Source: Pelagibacteraceae bacterium AG-426-P20 | GTDB taxonomy: Bacteria; Pseudomonadota; Alphaproteobacteria; Pelagibacterales; Pelagibacteraceae | NCBI GenBank assembly: GCA_003210015.1 | Contig: QCNX01000002.1 | Location: 1-60,997, forward strand | DNA length: 60,997 nt | Direction: 5' to 3' | Part shown: piece after piece, positions 44,820 through 54,033 of the stretch | Layout of the letters: the number at the start of each line of letters is the position of its first letter | Position numbering within the stretch: position 1 is the stretch's first letter | The notes under the pieces: generated by a model | The model's input: only the letters and a program-made list of their open reading frames with translations | Told to the model about the DNA's origin: nothing | The model's database searches: none | Position numbers and translations under genes: made by a program

Positions 44820-46448
44820 ATGATTTTAAGAAATCCTCTAAATTTCATAAGTCAACTTTTATCAAACACCACAAAACAGCTTAGAAATATTTATTTAAAT
44901 TCAGATTATTACAATAAAAAAATATCAAAGATTAATAATAACAATCTATTTTATAAACCAAGTCCTCATTTGCTTTCATCGCTAATAAAATATCAAAAAA
45001 AAAAGATTAACATAGATGATATTGAAATTAAAAATTTGTGGGATAAAAAAAATATAAATGTTCAAGATTTTAGAAAATTAAATAACTTTTATTGGTTTTT
45101 TAGCTTAGATTTAAAATCATCCAAAAAAAAAACACAAATTATTATATCAGAATGGATTATAAAAAACTTTAGATATAATTCTAGAAGTTGGGAATTTGAT
45201 TTAACTTCTAAAAGAATTATAGCATGGCTTTCAAATCATAATCTTACAGTTGAAGGAGGTGGCAAAGATTACCTAGAAAATTTCAATGAAATAATACAAA
45301 AACAAACTAATCACCTAATGAATGAAATTAAGAATTCAAAAATAGTTGATGATAAAATTATAGGATGTGCAGCTATTATTTTAGTTGGATTATGTTTTAA
45401 AGATGAAAAAAATTATCTTGCATTTGGTTTGAGCCTATTAAAAAAGATATCTATTCTTTCTTTTGATAGTTATGGCTTTCCAAAATCAAGAAATATAAAA
45501 CAGTTAATTTTTTATCTTAAATACTTCATTTTAATTAGAGAGTGGTTTAAAGAAGCTCAAATTGATATTCCTGATCATATTAATGAGACCATCTATTACT
45601 TAGGGCAAGGGTATGCTTTTATATGGCAAAATATTAAATCTGACGTGTTAATGAATGGAAATAATATTTCAAACAATTCTGAATTCGATCAATATCTTAA
45701 AAGATTAGGTTATAAGTTCAAAAATGATAATAAAGAATTTGGTGGTTATGTAATTTTATACAATAAAAAAATATCTATTGTAATGGATGCAGGTCCACCC
45801 CCTTCCTCTAAATTTTCTTCAAAATATCAATCTGGTGCTTTATCATTTGAAATAAATTCAAATGGAAAAAAGTTAATTAGTAATTGTGGTAATTATGAAA
45901 GTAAAAGAAGTAAATTAATAGAACTTTCAAAATCAACTGCAACACATAGCACTTTAGTGATCGATGATAGCTCCTCGTGTCGCTACAAGAAATGTAATGA
46001 AAATTATCTAGTAAATAATGGTTTAAAAATCTTAAAGAAAAATATTGTTTTTGAGAAAAACTATTGGAAAATAAATGTTACTCATGATGGATATTATAAA
46101 AAATATGGTACAACTCATGAACGAAATATTGAGTTTTATCCAGAGCAATTTAAATTTGTTGGCACTGATAAAATTTTAAATAAAAAAAAAAATTTAAATT
46201 TAAAGTTCGATATACGATTTCATCTTGAACCAGATGTGAAATTAATGAAAACACAGGATAACAAAGCCATACTAATTGAACTTAATGATGAAGGATGGAA
46301 ATTTACTTGTAATAACTTTGATATAAATATTGATAATGGATTATATTTCGGTAATAAAAATTCTTACACTCAAAACCAGAATATTTTTATTGCTGGGATA
46401 ACAAACAGTCAAAATGAAAATATTATTTGGCAGCTAAGTAAAATTTAA
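44820..46448 (+). CDS. Heparinase II/III-like protein
   Basis: A 542-residue protein with an N-terminal helical (alpha/alpha toroid) part and a C-terminal beta-sandwich: FGGYVILYNKKISIVMDAGPPPSSKFSSKYQSGALSFE and TATHSTLVIDDSSS are the Hepar_II_III signature. In Alphaproteobacteria such a gene commonly stands directly before purH, as it does here with a one-base stop/start overlap (TAATG). Its substrate (some uronic-acid polysaccharide) is not proven, and no signal peptide is obvious. Confidence 0.9.
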   Translation: MILRNPLNFISQLLSNTTKQLRNIYLNSDYYNKKISKINNNNLFYKPSPHLLSSLIKYQKKKINIDDIEIKNLWDKKNINVQDFRKLNNFYWFFSLDLKSSKKKTQIIISEWIIKNFRYNSRSWEFDLTSKRIIAWLSNHNLTVEGGGKDYLENFNEIIQKQTNHLMNEIKNSKIVDDKIIGCAAIILVGLCFKDEKNYLAFGLSLLKKISILSFDSYGFPKSRNIKQLIFYLKYFILIREWFKEAQIDIPDHINETIYYLGQGYAFIWQNIKSDVLMNGNNISNNSEFDQYLKRLGYKFKNDNKEFGGYVILYNKKISIVMDAGPPPSSKFSSKYQSGALSFEINSNGKKLISNCGNYESKRSKLIELSKSTATHSTLVIDDSSSCRYKKCNENYLVNNGLKILKKNIVFEKNYWKINVTHDGYYKKYGTTHERNIEFYPEQFKFVGTDKILNKKKNLNLKFDIRFHLEPDVKLMKTQDNKAILIELNDEGWKFTCNNFDINIDNGLYFGNKNSYTQNQNIFIAGITNSQNENIIWQLSKI

Positions 46449-47983
46449 TGAAAAAAATAAAGAGAGCCTTAATTTCTGTATCTAATAAAAAAAATTTAAA
46501 ACCTTTATTAAACATCCTAAAAAAAAATAAGATTGAAATAATTAGTTCTGGAGGAACATATAAAGAAATTAAAAAATTAAAATTCAAATGCACTGAAATA
46601 TCAAAATATACGGGTTCACAAGAAATTTTAGGTGGAAGAGTTAAAACGCTACACCCTAAAATTCATGCTGGAATTCTTTATAAAAGAAATAATAAATCAC
46701 ACCATCAAGATTTAGTAAAAAATAAATTTAAAAATATTGATCTTGTTATTGTAAATTTTTATCCTTTTGAAGAAACTTTAAAAAATACTTCTAATCATGA
46801 AAAGATAATTGAAAACATCGATGTTGGAGGCCCAACCATGGTTAGAGCTGCAGCAAAAAATTATAATGATGTAACTGTCATAACTACTAGCTCACAATAT
46901 GATGAACTAATTAATGAAATGGTAAAGTTTAAAGGATCGACTTCTCAAAGTTTTAGAAAAAGAATGTCTCAATTAGCATTTGCAGAAACTGCTTACTATG
47001 ATGCCCTGATCTCAGATTATTTTAACAAAGTTAATAATGATTATTTTCCTAAAAAAAAAGTCATTTACGGGAATTTAATTGAAAAACTCAGATATGGTGA
47101 AAATCCACATCAAGAAAGTGCATTATATTCAAAAAATAATTTTTTAAAAATTAAGCAACTTCATGGAAAGCAATTAAGCTATAATAACTATAATGATATT
47201 TTTGCTGCACTAACAATTTCAAAATCTCTACCAAAAAATATTGGTACTGTAATATTAAAACATGCAAATCCATGTGGAGTGTCAATTTTAAAAAATGGAG
47301 TAAAATCTTTCCAGTCAGCTTTGGCCTGCGACCCCATAAGTGCTTTTGGTGGAGTAGTGTCTTGTAATTTTAAGATAGATAAAAAGGTAGCTTTAGAACT
47401 TAGTAAATTATTTCTTGAAGTGATTATTGGTAATAACTTTAATAATGATGCTCTTAAAATTTTAAAAAAGAAAAAAAAACTAAGATTAATTGATGCATCA
47501 AATTTTACTATCTCAGAAAACATAAAATTTAATTCAGCGAATGAGAGTATTTTGGTTCAATCAGAAGATAAAAAGATTTTTACAAAAAATGATTTTAAAA
47601 TTGTATCCAAAAAAAAACCTTCAAAGTCGCAATTTGATAATTTAATATTTGCTTTTAATATATGTAGATACGTAAAATCAAATGCAATTGTTTTAGCATC
47701 TAATCAAACAACAACTGGTATTGGATCGGGTCAGCCTAGTAGGCTAGATAGCTGTAAAATAGCAATTCATAAAATGAAAAAATTTACATCCCTATCATCT
47801 GATATTGTAGCAGCTTCTGATGCCTTTTTTCCATTTGTTGATGGGATTGAAAAATTAGTGCAATCTGGGGTTAAAGCTGTCATACAACCTGCCGGATCTA
47901 TAAGAGATAAAGAGATTATTAAATTTGCAAATGAGACTAACACTGTCTTAGTCTTCTCTAAGACTAGACATTTCAGACACTAA
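46448..47983 (+). CDS. purH: Bifunctional AICAR formyltransferase/IMP cyclohydrolase
   Basis: PurH performs the last two steps of IMP synthesis. Its 511 residues contain both domains: the cyclohydrolase (ISSGGTYKEIK, GRVKTLHPKIHAGILYKR, DLVIVNFYPFE, NIDVGGPTMVRAAAKN) and the formyltransferase (LRYGENPHQESALY, LKHANPCGVS, SDAFFPFVDGIE, AVIQPAGSIRD). It ends in the standard RHFRH. Its end overlaps the convergent phhB gene by 11 bases. Confidence 0.98.
   Translation: MKKIKRALISVSNKKNLKPLLNILKKNKIEIISSGGTYKEIKKLKFKCTEISKYTGSQEILGGRVKTLHPKIHAGILYKRNNKSHHQDLVKNKFKNIDLVIVNFYPFEETLKNTSNHEKIIENIDVGGPTMVRAAAKNYNDVTVITTSSQYDELINEMVKFKGSTSQSFRKRMSQLAFAETAYYDALISDYFNKVNNDYFPKKKVIYGNLIEKLRYGENPHQESALYSKNNFLKIKQLHGKQLSYNNYNDIFAALTISKSLPKNIGTVILKHANPCGVSILKNGVKSFQSALACDPISAFGGVVSCNFKIDKKVALELSKLFLEVIIGNNFNNDALKILKKKKKLRLIDASNFTISENIKFNSANESILVQSEDKKIFTKNDFKIVSKKKPSKSQFDNLIFAFNICRYVKSNAIVLASNQTTTGIGSGQPSRLDSCKIAIHKMKKFTSLSSDIVAASDAFFPFVDGIEKLVQSGVKAVIQPAGSIRDKEIIKFANETNTVLVFSKTRHFRH
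47945..47964 (+). other. Hairpin at the purH 3' end
   Basis: GTCTTAG-TCTTCT-CTAAGAC is a perfect 7-bp stem with a 6-base loop, within the last codons of purH and just beyond the phhB stop on the other strand. There is no U-tract in either direction, so termination is uncertain; it could stabilise mRNA 3' ends. Confidence 0.4.
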
Positions 47984-48317
47984 TTATTTTATCAATCTTA
48001 GCTGCCAAAATAAAATCATTTTCAGATAAACCTTCAATTGCATGTGTAGTTATAATAATTTTTGCATATCCCCATCCAAAAGTGATGTCTGGGTGGTGAC
48101 CCTCCTCTTCTGAAATTTTTCCAATAATATTAATAAAATCTTGACTATCTTTAAAATTTTTAAATTTAAAATTTTTTTCTAAAAAAAAATTATTTTTTTC
48201 ATTTTTGGCTATATCCCAACCATCAATTTTTTTTTGATATTTATGAATTTCTGAAATATCAAAAGGAATTGTCTTTCCTTCACAAGGTACACATTTTTTT
48301 TTAGAAATATCACTCAT
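47973..48317 (-). CDS. phhB: Pterin-4-alpha-carbinolamine dehydratase
   Basis: A 114-residue PCD/DCoH protein that dehydrates 4a-hydroxytetrahydrobiopterin. The active-site histidines are in EEGHHPDITFGW, and the third in ITTHAIEGLSENDF. The N-terminus CVPCEGKTIPFD is usual for the bacterial form. Its ATG is only 7 bases after the encoded CCA of the tRNA-Gly gene on the same strand, and there is no ribosome-binding site in that gap. Confidence 0.95.
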   Translation of the reverse strand: MSDISKKKCVPCEGKTIPFDISEIHKYQKKIDGWDIAKNEKNNFFLEKNFKFKNFKDSQDFINIIGKISEEEGHHPDITFGWGYAKIIITTHAIEGLSENDFILAAKIDKIISV

Positions 48318-48324
48318 AATTTAA

Positions 48325-48400
48325 TGGAGCGGGCAAAGGGGGGTCGAACCCTCGACCTTCTCGTTGGCAACGAGACGCTCTACCACTGAGCTATGCCCGC
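48325..48400 (-). tRNA. tRNA-Gly (anticodon GCC)
   Basis: A 76-base cloverleaf on the minus strand. The acceptor GCGGGCA pairs with TGCCCGC, the discriminator is T (usual for Gly), and CCA is encoded. The D arm is GCTC...GAGC; the anticodon arm CTCGT-TGCCAAC-GAG places GCC in the loop; the T arm contains GGTTCGA. It reads GGC and GGT glycine codons. It is followed by phhB. Confidence 0.97.
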
Positions 48401-48408
48401 AATTAAAC

Positions 48409-48414
48409 ATTATA
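48409..48414 (-). promoter_or_regulatory. -10 box of the tRNA-Gly promoter
   Basis: A perfect TATAAT (48414-48409 on the minus strand) ends 8 bases before the tRNA 5' end. The -35 region 17 bases upstream is only weakly like the consensus (TTAAAT). Confidence 0.6.
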
Positions 48415-48453
48415 ATTAGCTATTTTTTTTGATTTAAGCAATATTAAATATGA

Positions 48454-48459
48454 TATAAT
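48454..48459 (+). promoter_or_regulatory. -10 box directly before the Lon-N gene (possible leaderless transcript)
   Basis: A perfect TATAAT ends 5 bases before the ATG at 48465. Transcription from it would start at or one base past the A of the ATG, giving an mRNA with no leader. A TTGATT (48429-48434) is a possible, slightly distant -35. No Shine-Dalgarno sequence precedes the ATG. Confidence 0.5.
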
Positions 48460-48464
48460 TAAAT

Positions 48465-49112
48465 ATGAAAAAAGAAGAACTACCAAATACAATTTCAGTT
48501 TTTCCTTTAAGTAATTTTATTATTTTTCCAAAAACTACTGTTCCTCTTAATATTTTTGAACCAAGATATATTGAAATGATTAATGATAGTATGAAAACTA
48601 ATAAATTTATTGGAATGATACAGCCTAAGAATATAAAAAAAAATGAAACAAATATTTCTATTCTTCATCAAGTTGGTTGTTTGGGCAAAATAACAAGTTT
48701 TAAAGAAACTGATGATGGCAGATATTTTATTGATTTAAAAGGCATTATTCGTTTCAAAATTTTAGAGGAAACAAAATCTGATAAATCTTACAGGGAATGC
48801 AAAGTTTCATATGAGGATTATTTAAATGATTTGAATCAAAAAAAAGAGGATTTAAAGTTTTCTGATTTGGAATTGATTTTCAAAGATCTTAAAACTCTAT
48901 TTGAAAAAAGAGGATTTATAATTAACTGGAAAGCTCTAGAGAAACAAAGTTTAGATGAAACAATAAATGCTTTAGCAATGGCATCTCCTTTTAGCTTAGA
49001 AGAAAAACAAGTTTTATTAGAAGCTAAAAATTTAGATATAAGAAAAAACAAAATTGCTGAAATTTTATCTACATATACTTTTGATGAATATCACAATACA
49101 ACTTTGCAATAA
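48465..49112 (+). CDS. Lon N-terminal-like substrate-binding domain protein
   Basis: A 215-residue cytosolic protein made only of the LON substrate-binding domain, without ATPase or protease. ISVFPLSNFIIFPKTTVPLNIFEPRYIEMINDSM, IGMIQPK, VGCLGKITSFKETDDGRYFIDLKGIIRFKI are typical. The closely related alphaproteobacterial proteins are of unknown function; binding of unfolded peptides is inferred from Lon. Confidence 0.93.
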   Translation: MKKEELPNTISVFPLSNFIIFPKTTVPLNIFEPRYIEMINDSMKTNKFIGMIQPKNIKKNETNISILHQVGCLGKITSFKETDDGRYFIDLKGIIRFKILEETKSDKSYRECKVSYEDYLNDLNQKKEDLKFSDLELIFKDLKTLFEKRGFIINWKALEKQSLDETINALAMASPFSLEEKQVLLEAKNLDIRKNKIAEILSTYTFDEYHNTTLQ

Positions 49113-49115
49113 AAT

Positions 49116-50195
49116 TTAAATTCTAATACCACTATCAGCAAATTTTTTAAATAAAGAGTTTATAATTTTATTTTTTCCGATCACATTAATAGATTTACTC
49201 AATATATTAGAGTTAATTCTACTTTCAAAATTAAATAATTCATATATCCAATCAATACCAGTTGCAAAAAGATAATTTTTATTTTGTGATTTTTTTTCAA
49301 ATTCTAAACATAAAGATTTATCAATATCTAAACCTAAATTAATTTTTTTATCAATTAAATCTGATAAAAGGTTAATATCTCTTAGAGACATATTAAAACC
49401 TTGCCCTGCCAGTGGGTGGATCTTATGAAGTAAGTCGCCAAAGGCAAGGATATTATCTTTGAAGTATTTTCTTAAACTTTGAGACTTTAACTGAAAAAAA
49501 TTTAGATCATTTATTTTTGTAATTGAATATGTAGGATTATATTTTTTAATTAAATTTTGTATGTCCACGTTAGTTTTTTGTTTTTTTTCTCTCAATGAAT
49601 AAACTATAGATGTTTGAGTTTTTGAAATTGGTAAAAAAGCTATAGGACCATTACTTGTAAAGTTTTGGAAAGCTGTATTGTTAATCAATTTCTTATGATT
49701 AATAGTAGTTATATAAGCACAACTATTATAATTTTTTTCTATTTTATTTGAAAAAAACTTTTTTGTTATTTGGTGTTTGGAATCACAATTAATTATTAAT
49801 TTATATTTTTGTTTTACAATATCTTGATAACTAATGATTTTTCTAAATTTAACTAAATTACTTTTTTTTAAATTATTTTTTAATAACTTATGTAACTCAT
49901 AATTTTTAATAATTGAAAAAATTTGAGAACCTTTATTTTCAAAATTTAAAACTTCCTCATAAGAAATTTTTTCTGTAAAAACCTTAATCTTTTTTATTTG
50001 CCAAGATATTTTTTTTATATCTATTATTTCACTATTAAAATAATCAATATTAGATTTTGAAATTCCTAATGTTCTTGTTTTGTCATATTCATAATTTTTT
50101 TTATTTGATACAATATCAACTGATAATTCTTTTTTAATTAACGCATTAGCTAGTGTTGAAGCAACTAATCCATCTCCAATAATACAAACTTTCAT
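49116..50195 (-). CDS. UbiH/VisC-family FAD-dependent hydroxylase
   Basis: A 359-residue flavin monooxygenase for ubiquinone-ring hydroxylation. The N-terminal dinucleotide loop is IIGDGLVASTLANAL, with GDGLVAS in place of the usual GxGxxG. The second FAD motif is AFGDLLHKIHPLAGQGFNMSLRDINLL, diagnostic of UbiH/UbiF/VisC. It is shorter than most (~390-400). Which ring position it hydroxylates cannot be told. It is divergent from ftsK, with 61 bases between starts. Confidence 0.88.
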   Translation of the reverse strand: MKVCIIGDGLVASTLANALIKKELSVDIVSNKKNYEYDKTRTLGISKSNIDYFNSEIIDIKKISWQIKKIKVFTEKISYEEVLNFENKGSQIFSIIKNYELHKLLKNNLKKSNLVKFRKIISYQDIVKQKYKLIINCDSKHQITKKFFSNKIEKNYNSCAYITTINHKKLINNTAFQNFTSNGPIAFLPISKTQTSIVYSLREKKQKTNVDIQNLIKKYNPTYSITKINDLNFFQLKSQSLRKYFKDNILAFGDLLHKIHPLAGQGFNMSLRDINLLSDLIDKKINLGLDIDKSLCLEFEKKSQNKNYLFATGIDWIYELFNFESRINSNILSKSINVIGKNKIINSLFKKFADSGIRI

Positions 50196-50256
50196 AACAA
50201 ATTAATTTTAACAACAAAAATTAGATGATACAAAGTGTTAAATTTGATTCATTAAA

Positions 50257-52347
50257 ATGAATATTAAAAAAATAGCTAATTCTGCCCTGCAATTTACAAT
50301 CAACAGAGTGATTGAAATTTTTGGGACAAGTATAACCTTAATTGGTTTTTTGTTATTAGCTGCTTTGATCTCCCATTCCCCAAATGATCCTAACTTTATT
50401 TTTTCAGAAAGTACGGAAATACAAAATTTGCTAGGATTTCATGGTAGTTATGTTTCAGATCTATTTTTTCAATCAATAGGAATAATTTCTTACTTAATGT
50501 CTATTACTTTAATTGTAACTGGAATTAATATTTTTAATGACAAGGACTTATTTTTAATAATTGAAAATATATTTTATGCCATTCTTTATTGTATCTTTGG
50601 AACTTTATTTTTTAGTTTTTTTCATCAAAACGCATTTGAACTTTATATCAATGGTAATGGTGGATTTGTTGGTGAATATTTAACTAAAACTTTTTTTATT
50701 AATTTAATCAATTTACAACCAAGTGTTTCTTATTATTTTTTAATTATTTTAATTTTAGGATTATTTTTAATAAGTATTAATTTCAATCCCAAAAAAATTT
50801 GGAAATTTTTGAGAAAGATATTTAATTATTTTATAAAAGATAATAAAAAATCATATACCGATAAAAGTGAAATTATTAACGAATATATTCCTCAAGATGA
50901 AATTAAAAATTTAATTCAAGAAGATCTACCTTTTATTAAAGCTGAAAAAATAAAAGAAAATGAGAAAATTAAATTCAAACTTCCGAATTTAGATTTATTA
51001 AAGTTACCAACACAAAAAGAAAGAGGAAGTTTTGAAAAAAATCAAGCTCATGAACCAGAATTTCTAGAAAAAATTTTGCTAGATTTTGGAGTAAATGGAA
51101 ATATTAAAAAAGTAAGTCATGGTCCAGTGGTAACTTTAAACGAATTTGAACCAGCTGCTGGAATCAAAGTATCAAAAATAATTAATCTATCAGATGATAT
51201 AGCTCGTAATACAAGTTCAGAATCAGCTCGTATCGCAACTATACCTGGTAGTAATACAATTGGTATCGAATTACCAAACTCCTCAAGAGAAAATGTTTAT
51301 TTAAGTGAAATTTTAAGTAATGGGGATTTTAAAAAGAAAGAGATTAAGTTACCAATTGCCTTAGGCAAAAATATCTCAGGTGTTCCAATGATTGGCGATC
51401 TAGCTTCAATGCCTCATTTATTAATTGCTGGAACAACCGGGTCTGGTAAATCTGTTTGTATAAATACAATAATTTTATCCCTTCTTTACAGGCACGGCCC
51501 AGAAAAGTGTAAATTTATTTTAATAGATCCTAAAATGTTAGAACTTTCAACATATGAAGGTATCCCACATTTGTTATGCCCAGTGATAACTGAAGCAAAA
51601 AAAGCAGCATCAGTTTTAGGTTGGGTTGTTAAAGAGATGGAAAGTAGATATCGACTTATGACAAAAGAAGGCGTTAGAAACATCGATGGTTACAACACAA
51701 AACATAAATTACCGATGCCTTATATAGTTGTTGTTGTTGATGAGATGTCTGACTTAATGCTAGTAGCTGGTAAGGAAATTGAAAATTATATACAAAAATT
51801 ATCCCAAATGGCTAGGGCGGCTGGAATTCATATAATAATGGCCACCCAAAGACCTAGCGTAGATGTGATAACTGGCACAATTAAAGCAAATTTTCCAACA
51901 AGAATTTCATTTCAAGTCACTTCTAAAATAGATAGCAGGACAATATTGGGAGAGCAAGGTGCCGAGCAACTTCTTGGTAAAGGGGATATGCTTTACATGT
52001 CCTCTGCAAATAAGGTTTTAAGAATTCATGCCCCTTTTGTATCTGATAATGAAATAGAAAAAATAAATAATTTTTTAAGATTACAAGCTGAGCCAGATTA
52101 TGTTGATGAAATATTAGATTTTGCTGATGAAAAAGAGATTGGAGATATACCAAAAAGTAGTAGTGATAAAGATGACCTTTATCAAACTGCATTGGAAATC
52201 ATTAAATCAGAAGGAAAGGCTTCTACATCTTTTTTACAAAGAAAATTACAAATTGGCTACAATAGAGCAGCAAGAATTATAGATATGATGGAAGATGAAG
52301 GTATCGTAAGTAAAGCCAATCATGTCGGTAAAAGAGATGTTCTTTAA
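50257..52347 (+). CDS. ftsK: DNA translocase FtsK
   Basis: FtsK pumps chromosome termini through the septum and activates XerCD. It is 696 residues. The N-terminal ~180 residues hold four membrane helices, then a short linker. The motor has Walker A GTTGSGKS and Walker B VVVVDEMSDLM, plus MARAAGIHIIMATQRPSVDVITGTIKANFPTRISF. The C-terminal ~65 residues form the gamma winged-helix domain (FLQRKLQIGYNRAARIIDMMEDEGIV) that reads polar KOPS sequences. Its linker is short compared with E. coli (1329 residues). It ends in a one-base overlap with lolA. Confidence 0.97.
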   Translation: MNIKKIANSALQFTINRVIEIFGTSITLIGFLLLAALISHSPNDPNFIFSESTEIQNLLGFHGSYVSDLFFQSIGIISYLMSITLIVTGINIFNDKDLFLIIENIFYAILYCIFGTLFFSFFHQNAFELYINGNGGFVGEYLTKTFFINLINLQPSVSYYFLIILILGLFLISINFNPKKIWKFLRKIFNYFIKDNKKSYTDKSEIINEYIPQDEIKNLIQEDLPFIKAEKIKENEKIKFKLPNLDLLKLPTQKERGSFEKNQAHEPEFLEKILLDFGVNGNIKKVSHGPVVTLNEFEPAAGIKVSKIINLSDDIARNTSSESARIATIPGSNTIGIELPNSSRENVYLSEILSNGDFKKKEIKLPIALGKNISGVPMIGDLASMPHLLIAGTTGSGKSVCINTIILSLLYRHGPEKCKFILIDPKMLELSTYEGIPHLLCPVITEAKKAASVLGWVVKEMESRYRLMTKEGVRNIDGYNTKHKLPMPYIVVVVDEMSDLMLVAGKEIENYIQKLSQMARAAGIHIIMATQRPSVDVITGTIKANFPTRISFQVTSKIDSRTILGEQGAEQLLGKGDMLYMSSANKVLRIHAPFVSDNEIEKINNFLRLQAEPDYVDEILDFADEKEIGDIPKSSSDKDDLYQTALEIIKSEGKASTSFLQRKLQIGYNRAARIIDMMEDEGIVSKANHVGKRDVL

Positions 52348-52898
52348 TGAAAAAGATTTTATTAATATTCTTATTGATTAACTTTAATAGTGTTGCTTTA
52401 AGTTCAATCAAAGAAAATATTATCAACAATCTATTAAATACAAAAAATTTAAGCTTTAATTTTGAACAAAATATTAATGGTAAAGTTGAAACAGGGAATT
52501 GTGTTATAGAATATCCAAAAAAAATATATTGTAAATATAACAATTTAAATGGCAAAATTTTAGTTTCAAATGGGAAATCACTTGTAATTAAAACTAAAAA
52601 TGGAATTTATTATCGATATGCAATTAAAAGAACACCTTTAAATTACATTCTGGATAAAAAATTTTTAATAAATCAAATTCAATCTTTAAAACAAAGAGTT
52701 ATTAATGACAGGTTTATAAATTTTACAATTTTTAAAGATGAAAATGAAATCAATGTTTTTTTTGATATAGAAAATTTTGATCTTATTGGCTGGCAGACTC
52801 TGGATATTTATCAAAATTTAAACATTACATATCTTTCGTTTTTGAAAAAAAATCAAATACTTAAAAAAAAATTTTTTCAATTACCATCGTTGAATTAA
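52347..52898 (+). CDS. lolA: Outer-membrane lipoprotein carrier LolA
   Basis: A 183-residue periplasmic chaperone that carries lipoproteins from LolCDE to LolB. It has a signal peptide (MKKILLIFLLINFNSVALS). LNTKNLSFNFEQNINGKVETGNCVIEYPKKIYCKYNN matches the LolA start, where the first strands bind acyl chains. ftsK-lolA is a common gene pair. Its start shares one base with the ftsK stop. Confidence 0.9.
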   Translation: MKKILLIFLLINFNSVALSSIKENIINNLLNTKNLSFNFEQNINGKVETGNCVIEYPKKIYCKYNNLNGKILVSNGKSLVIKTKNGIYYRYAIKRTPLNYILDKKFLINQIQSLKQRVINDRFINFTIFKDENEINVFFDIENFDLIGWQTLDIYQNLNITYLSFLKKNQILKKKFFQLPSLN

Positions 52899-53401
52899 AT
52901 TTTAACTATTTCTTTTTTATAAATTTTCATTCCTCTTGCTAGGTAATTTTTTATTGCATTTTTATGGTCAAGTGTACACGTATGAACCCAAACCCTTTTA
53001 ATATCTTTTTTTTTAAAAGATTCTTTTATTGCTGTTGAAAGTAAATATCCACCTAATTTTTTATTATGGTATTCTTCTAATAAACCAAAGTATGCAATTT
53101 CAATTTCTTGAATATCTAAGTGAAAAATTAATTCAAAATAACCTGCAAGATCATCTCTAACTTTGAGAACATATGTTTCAACTTTTGGATCAGAGGAATA
53201 TTTAATCCAATTCTCTTCTGACCAAATAAGTCGGTCTATCCATCTATGTTTTTTACCAACGTTTTTATAAAAAAACTTATTAATTTGAAAATCGTCAGGT
53301 TCTACAATGTTTATTGAACACTCTTGACTCGGAGGTGAACTATCTACAAGAGCATTTATAGACTTTATCTCTAAATAATTTCTCTCAATAGTTTCTTTCA
53401 C
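52895..53401 (-). CDS. GNAT-family acetyltransferase
   Basis: A 168-residue protein with the GNAT fold. AGYFELIFHLDIQEIEIAYFGLLEEYHNKKLGGYLLSTAIKESF contains the acetyl-CoA pyrophosphate loop (NKKLGGYLL, a variant of Q/RxxGxG/A). VHTCTLDHKNAIKNYLARGM is the usual C-terminal part. It overlaps the HIT gene by 4 bases at the end of the his gene run. Acceptor unknown. Confidence 0.88.
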   Translation of the reverse strand: MKETIERNYLEIKSINALVDSSPPSQECSINIVEPDDFQINKFFYKNVGKKHRWIDRLIWSEENWIKYSSDPKVETYVLKVRDDLAGYFELIFHLDIQEIEIAYFGLLEEYHNKKLGGYLLSTAIKESFKKKDIKRVWVHTCTLDHKNAIKNYLARGMKIYKKEIVKI

Positions 53402-53763
53402 TCGACCATTTTTCCAACTTTTTCACCTCCAAACAAGTGAAAATGCAAATGAGGGACCTCTTGCCCCCCATGTTCATTTATATTTGCTAATGCTCTGTAA
53501 CCTTTTCCTGTATTAACTGAGATTTTTAATTTTTGTGCAACTATACTAATCCCTTTTAATAAACCAACCATCTCATCAGAACTAGCGTTTTCACTAAAAT
53601 CATCAAGATCAATATATTTTCCTTTAGGAATTACTAGTGCATGAATTTTTTTTTGCGGATTAATATCATGAAATGATAATATAAATTCATCTTCATAAAT
53701 TTTATTGCATGGTATTTCGCCTCGTAAAATTTTTGCAAAAATATTATTATTATCGTAACTCAT
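53398..53763 (-). CDS. HIT-family nucleotide hydrolase (HINT-like)
   Basis: A 121-residue histidine-triad protein. The motif PHLHFHLFGG carries the catalytic histidine triad, and FAKILRGEIPCNKIYEDEFILSFHDI is the HINT start. It hydrolyses AMP-lysine/aminoacyl-adenylate type substrates in characterised HINT proteins. It overlaps hisE by 4 bases, a common alphaproteobacterial neighbour. Confidence 0.95.
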   Translation of the reverse strand: MSYDNNNIFAKILRGEIPCNKIYEDEFILSFHDINPQKKIHALVIPKGKYIDLDDFSENASSDEMVGLLKGISIVAQKLKISVNTGKGYRALANINEHGGQEVPHLHFHLFGGEKVGKMVE

Positions 53764-54032
53764 TTTTTTCTTTTATCTAATTCGGTCATTATATCTTCAA
53801 TCTTAATATTATTTGCCTCAAGATACATGATCAAGTGATAAAAAACATCTGCCGCTTCATGAATTTTATTTGTATCTTTTTCTACCGCCTCTACTAGTTC
53901 ATTTATTTCCTCTAAAATTTTTGCTTTACTTAATAATTTGTCTTTTAATAGTTTATTTGTGTATGAATCTTCCTTAGGAAATTTTTTTCTCTCCCTTGCT
54001 AGATTGAATAAATTTTCTAACGTATTAAGCAT
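53760..54032 (-). CDS. hisE: Phosphoribosyl-ATP pyrophosphatase
   Basis: HisE (90 residues, all-alpha MazG fold) removes pyrophosphate from phosphoribosyl-ATP, the second step of histidine synthesis. LLSKAKILEEINELVEAVEKD and HEAADVFYHLIMYLEANNI are the metal-binding helices. It is one base from hisF. HisI, which does the next step, is not in this window. Confidence 0.95.
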   Translation of the reverse strand: MLNTLENLFNLARERKKFPKEDSYTNKLLKDKLLSKAKILEEINELVEAVEKDTNKIHEAADVFYHLIMYLEANNIKIEDIMTELDKRKK

Positions 54033-54033
54033 T

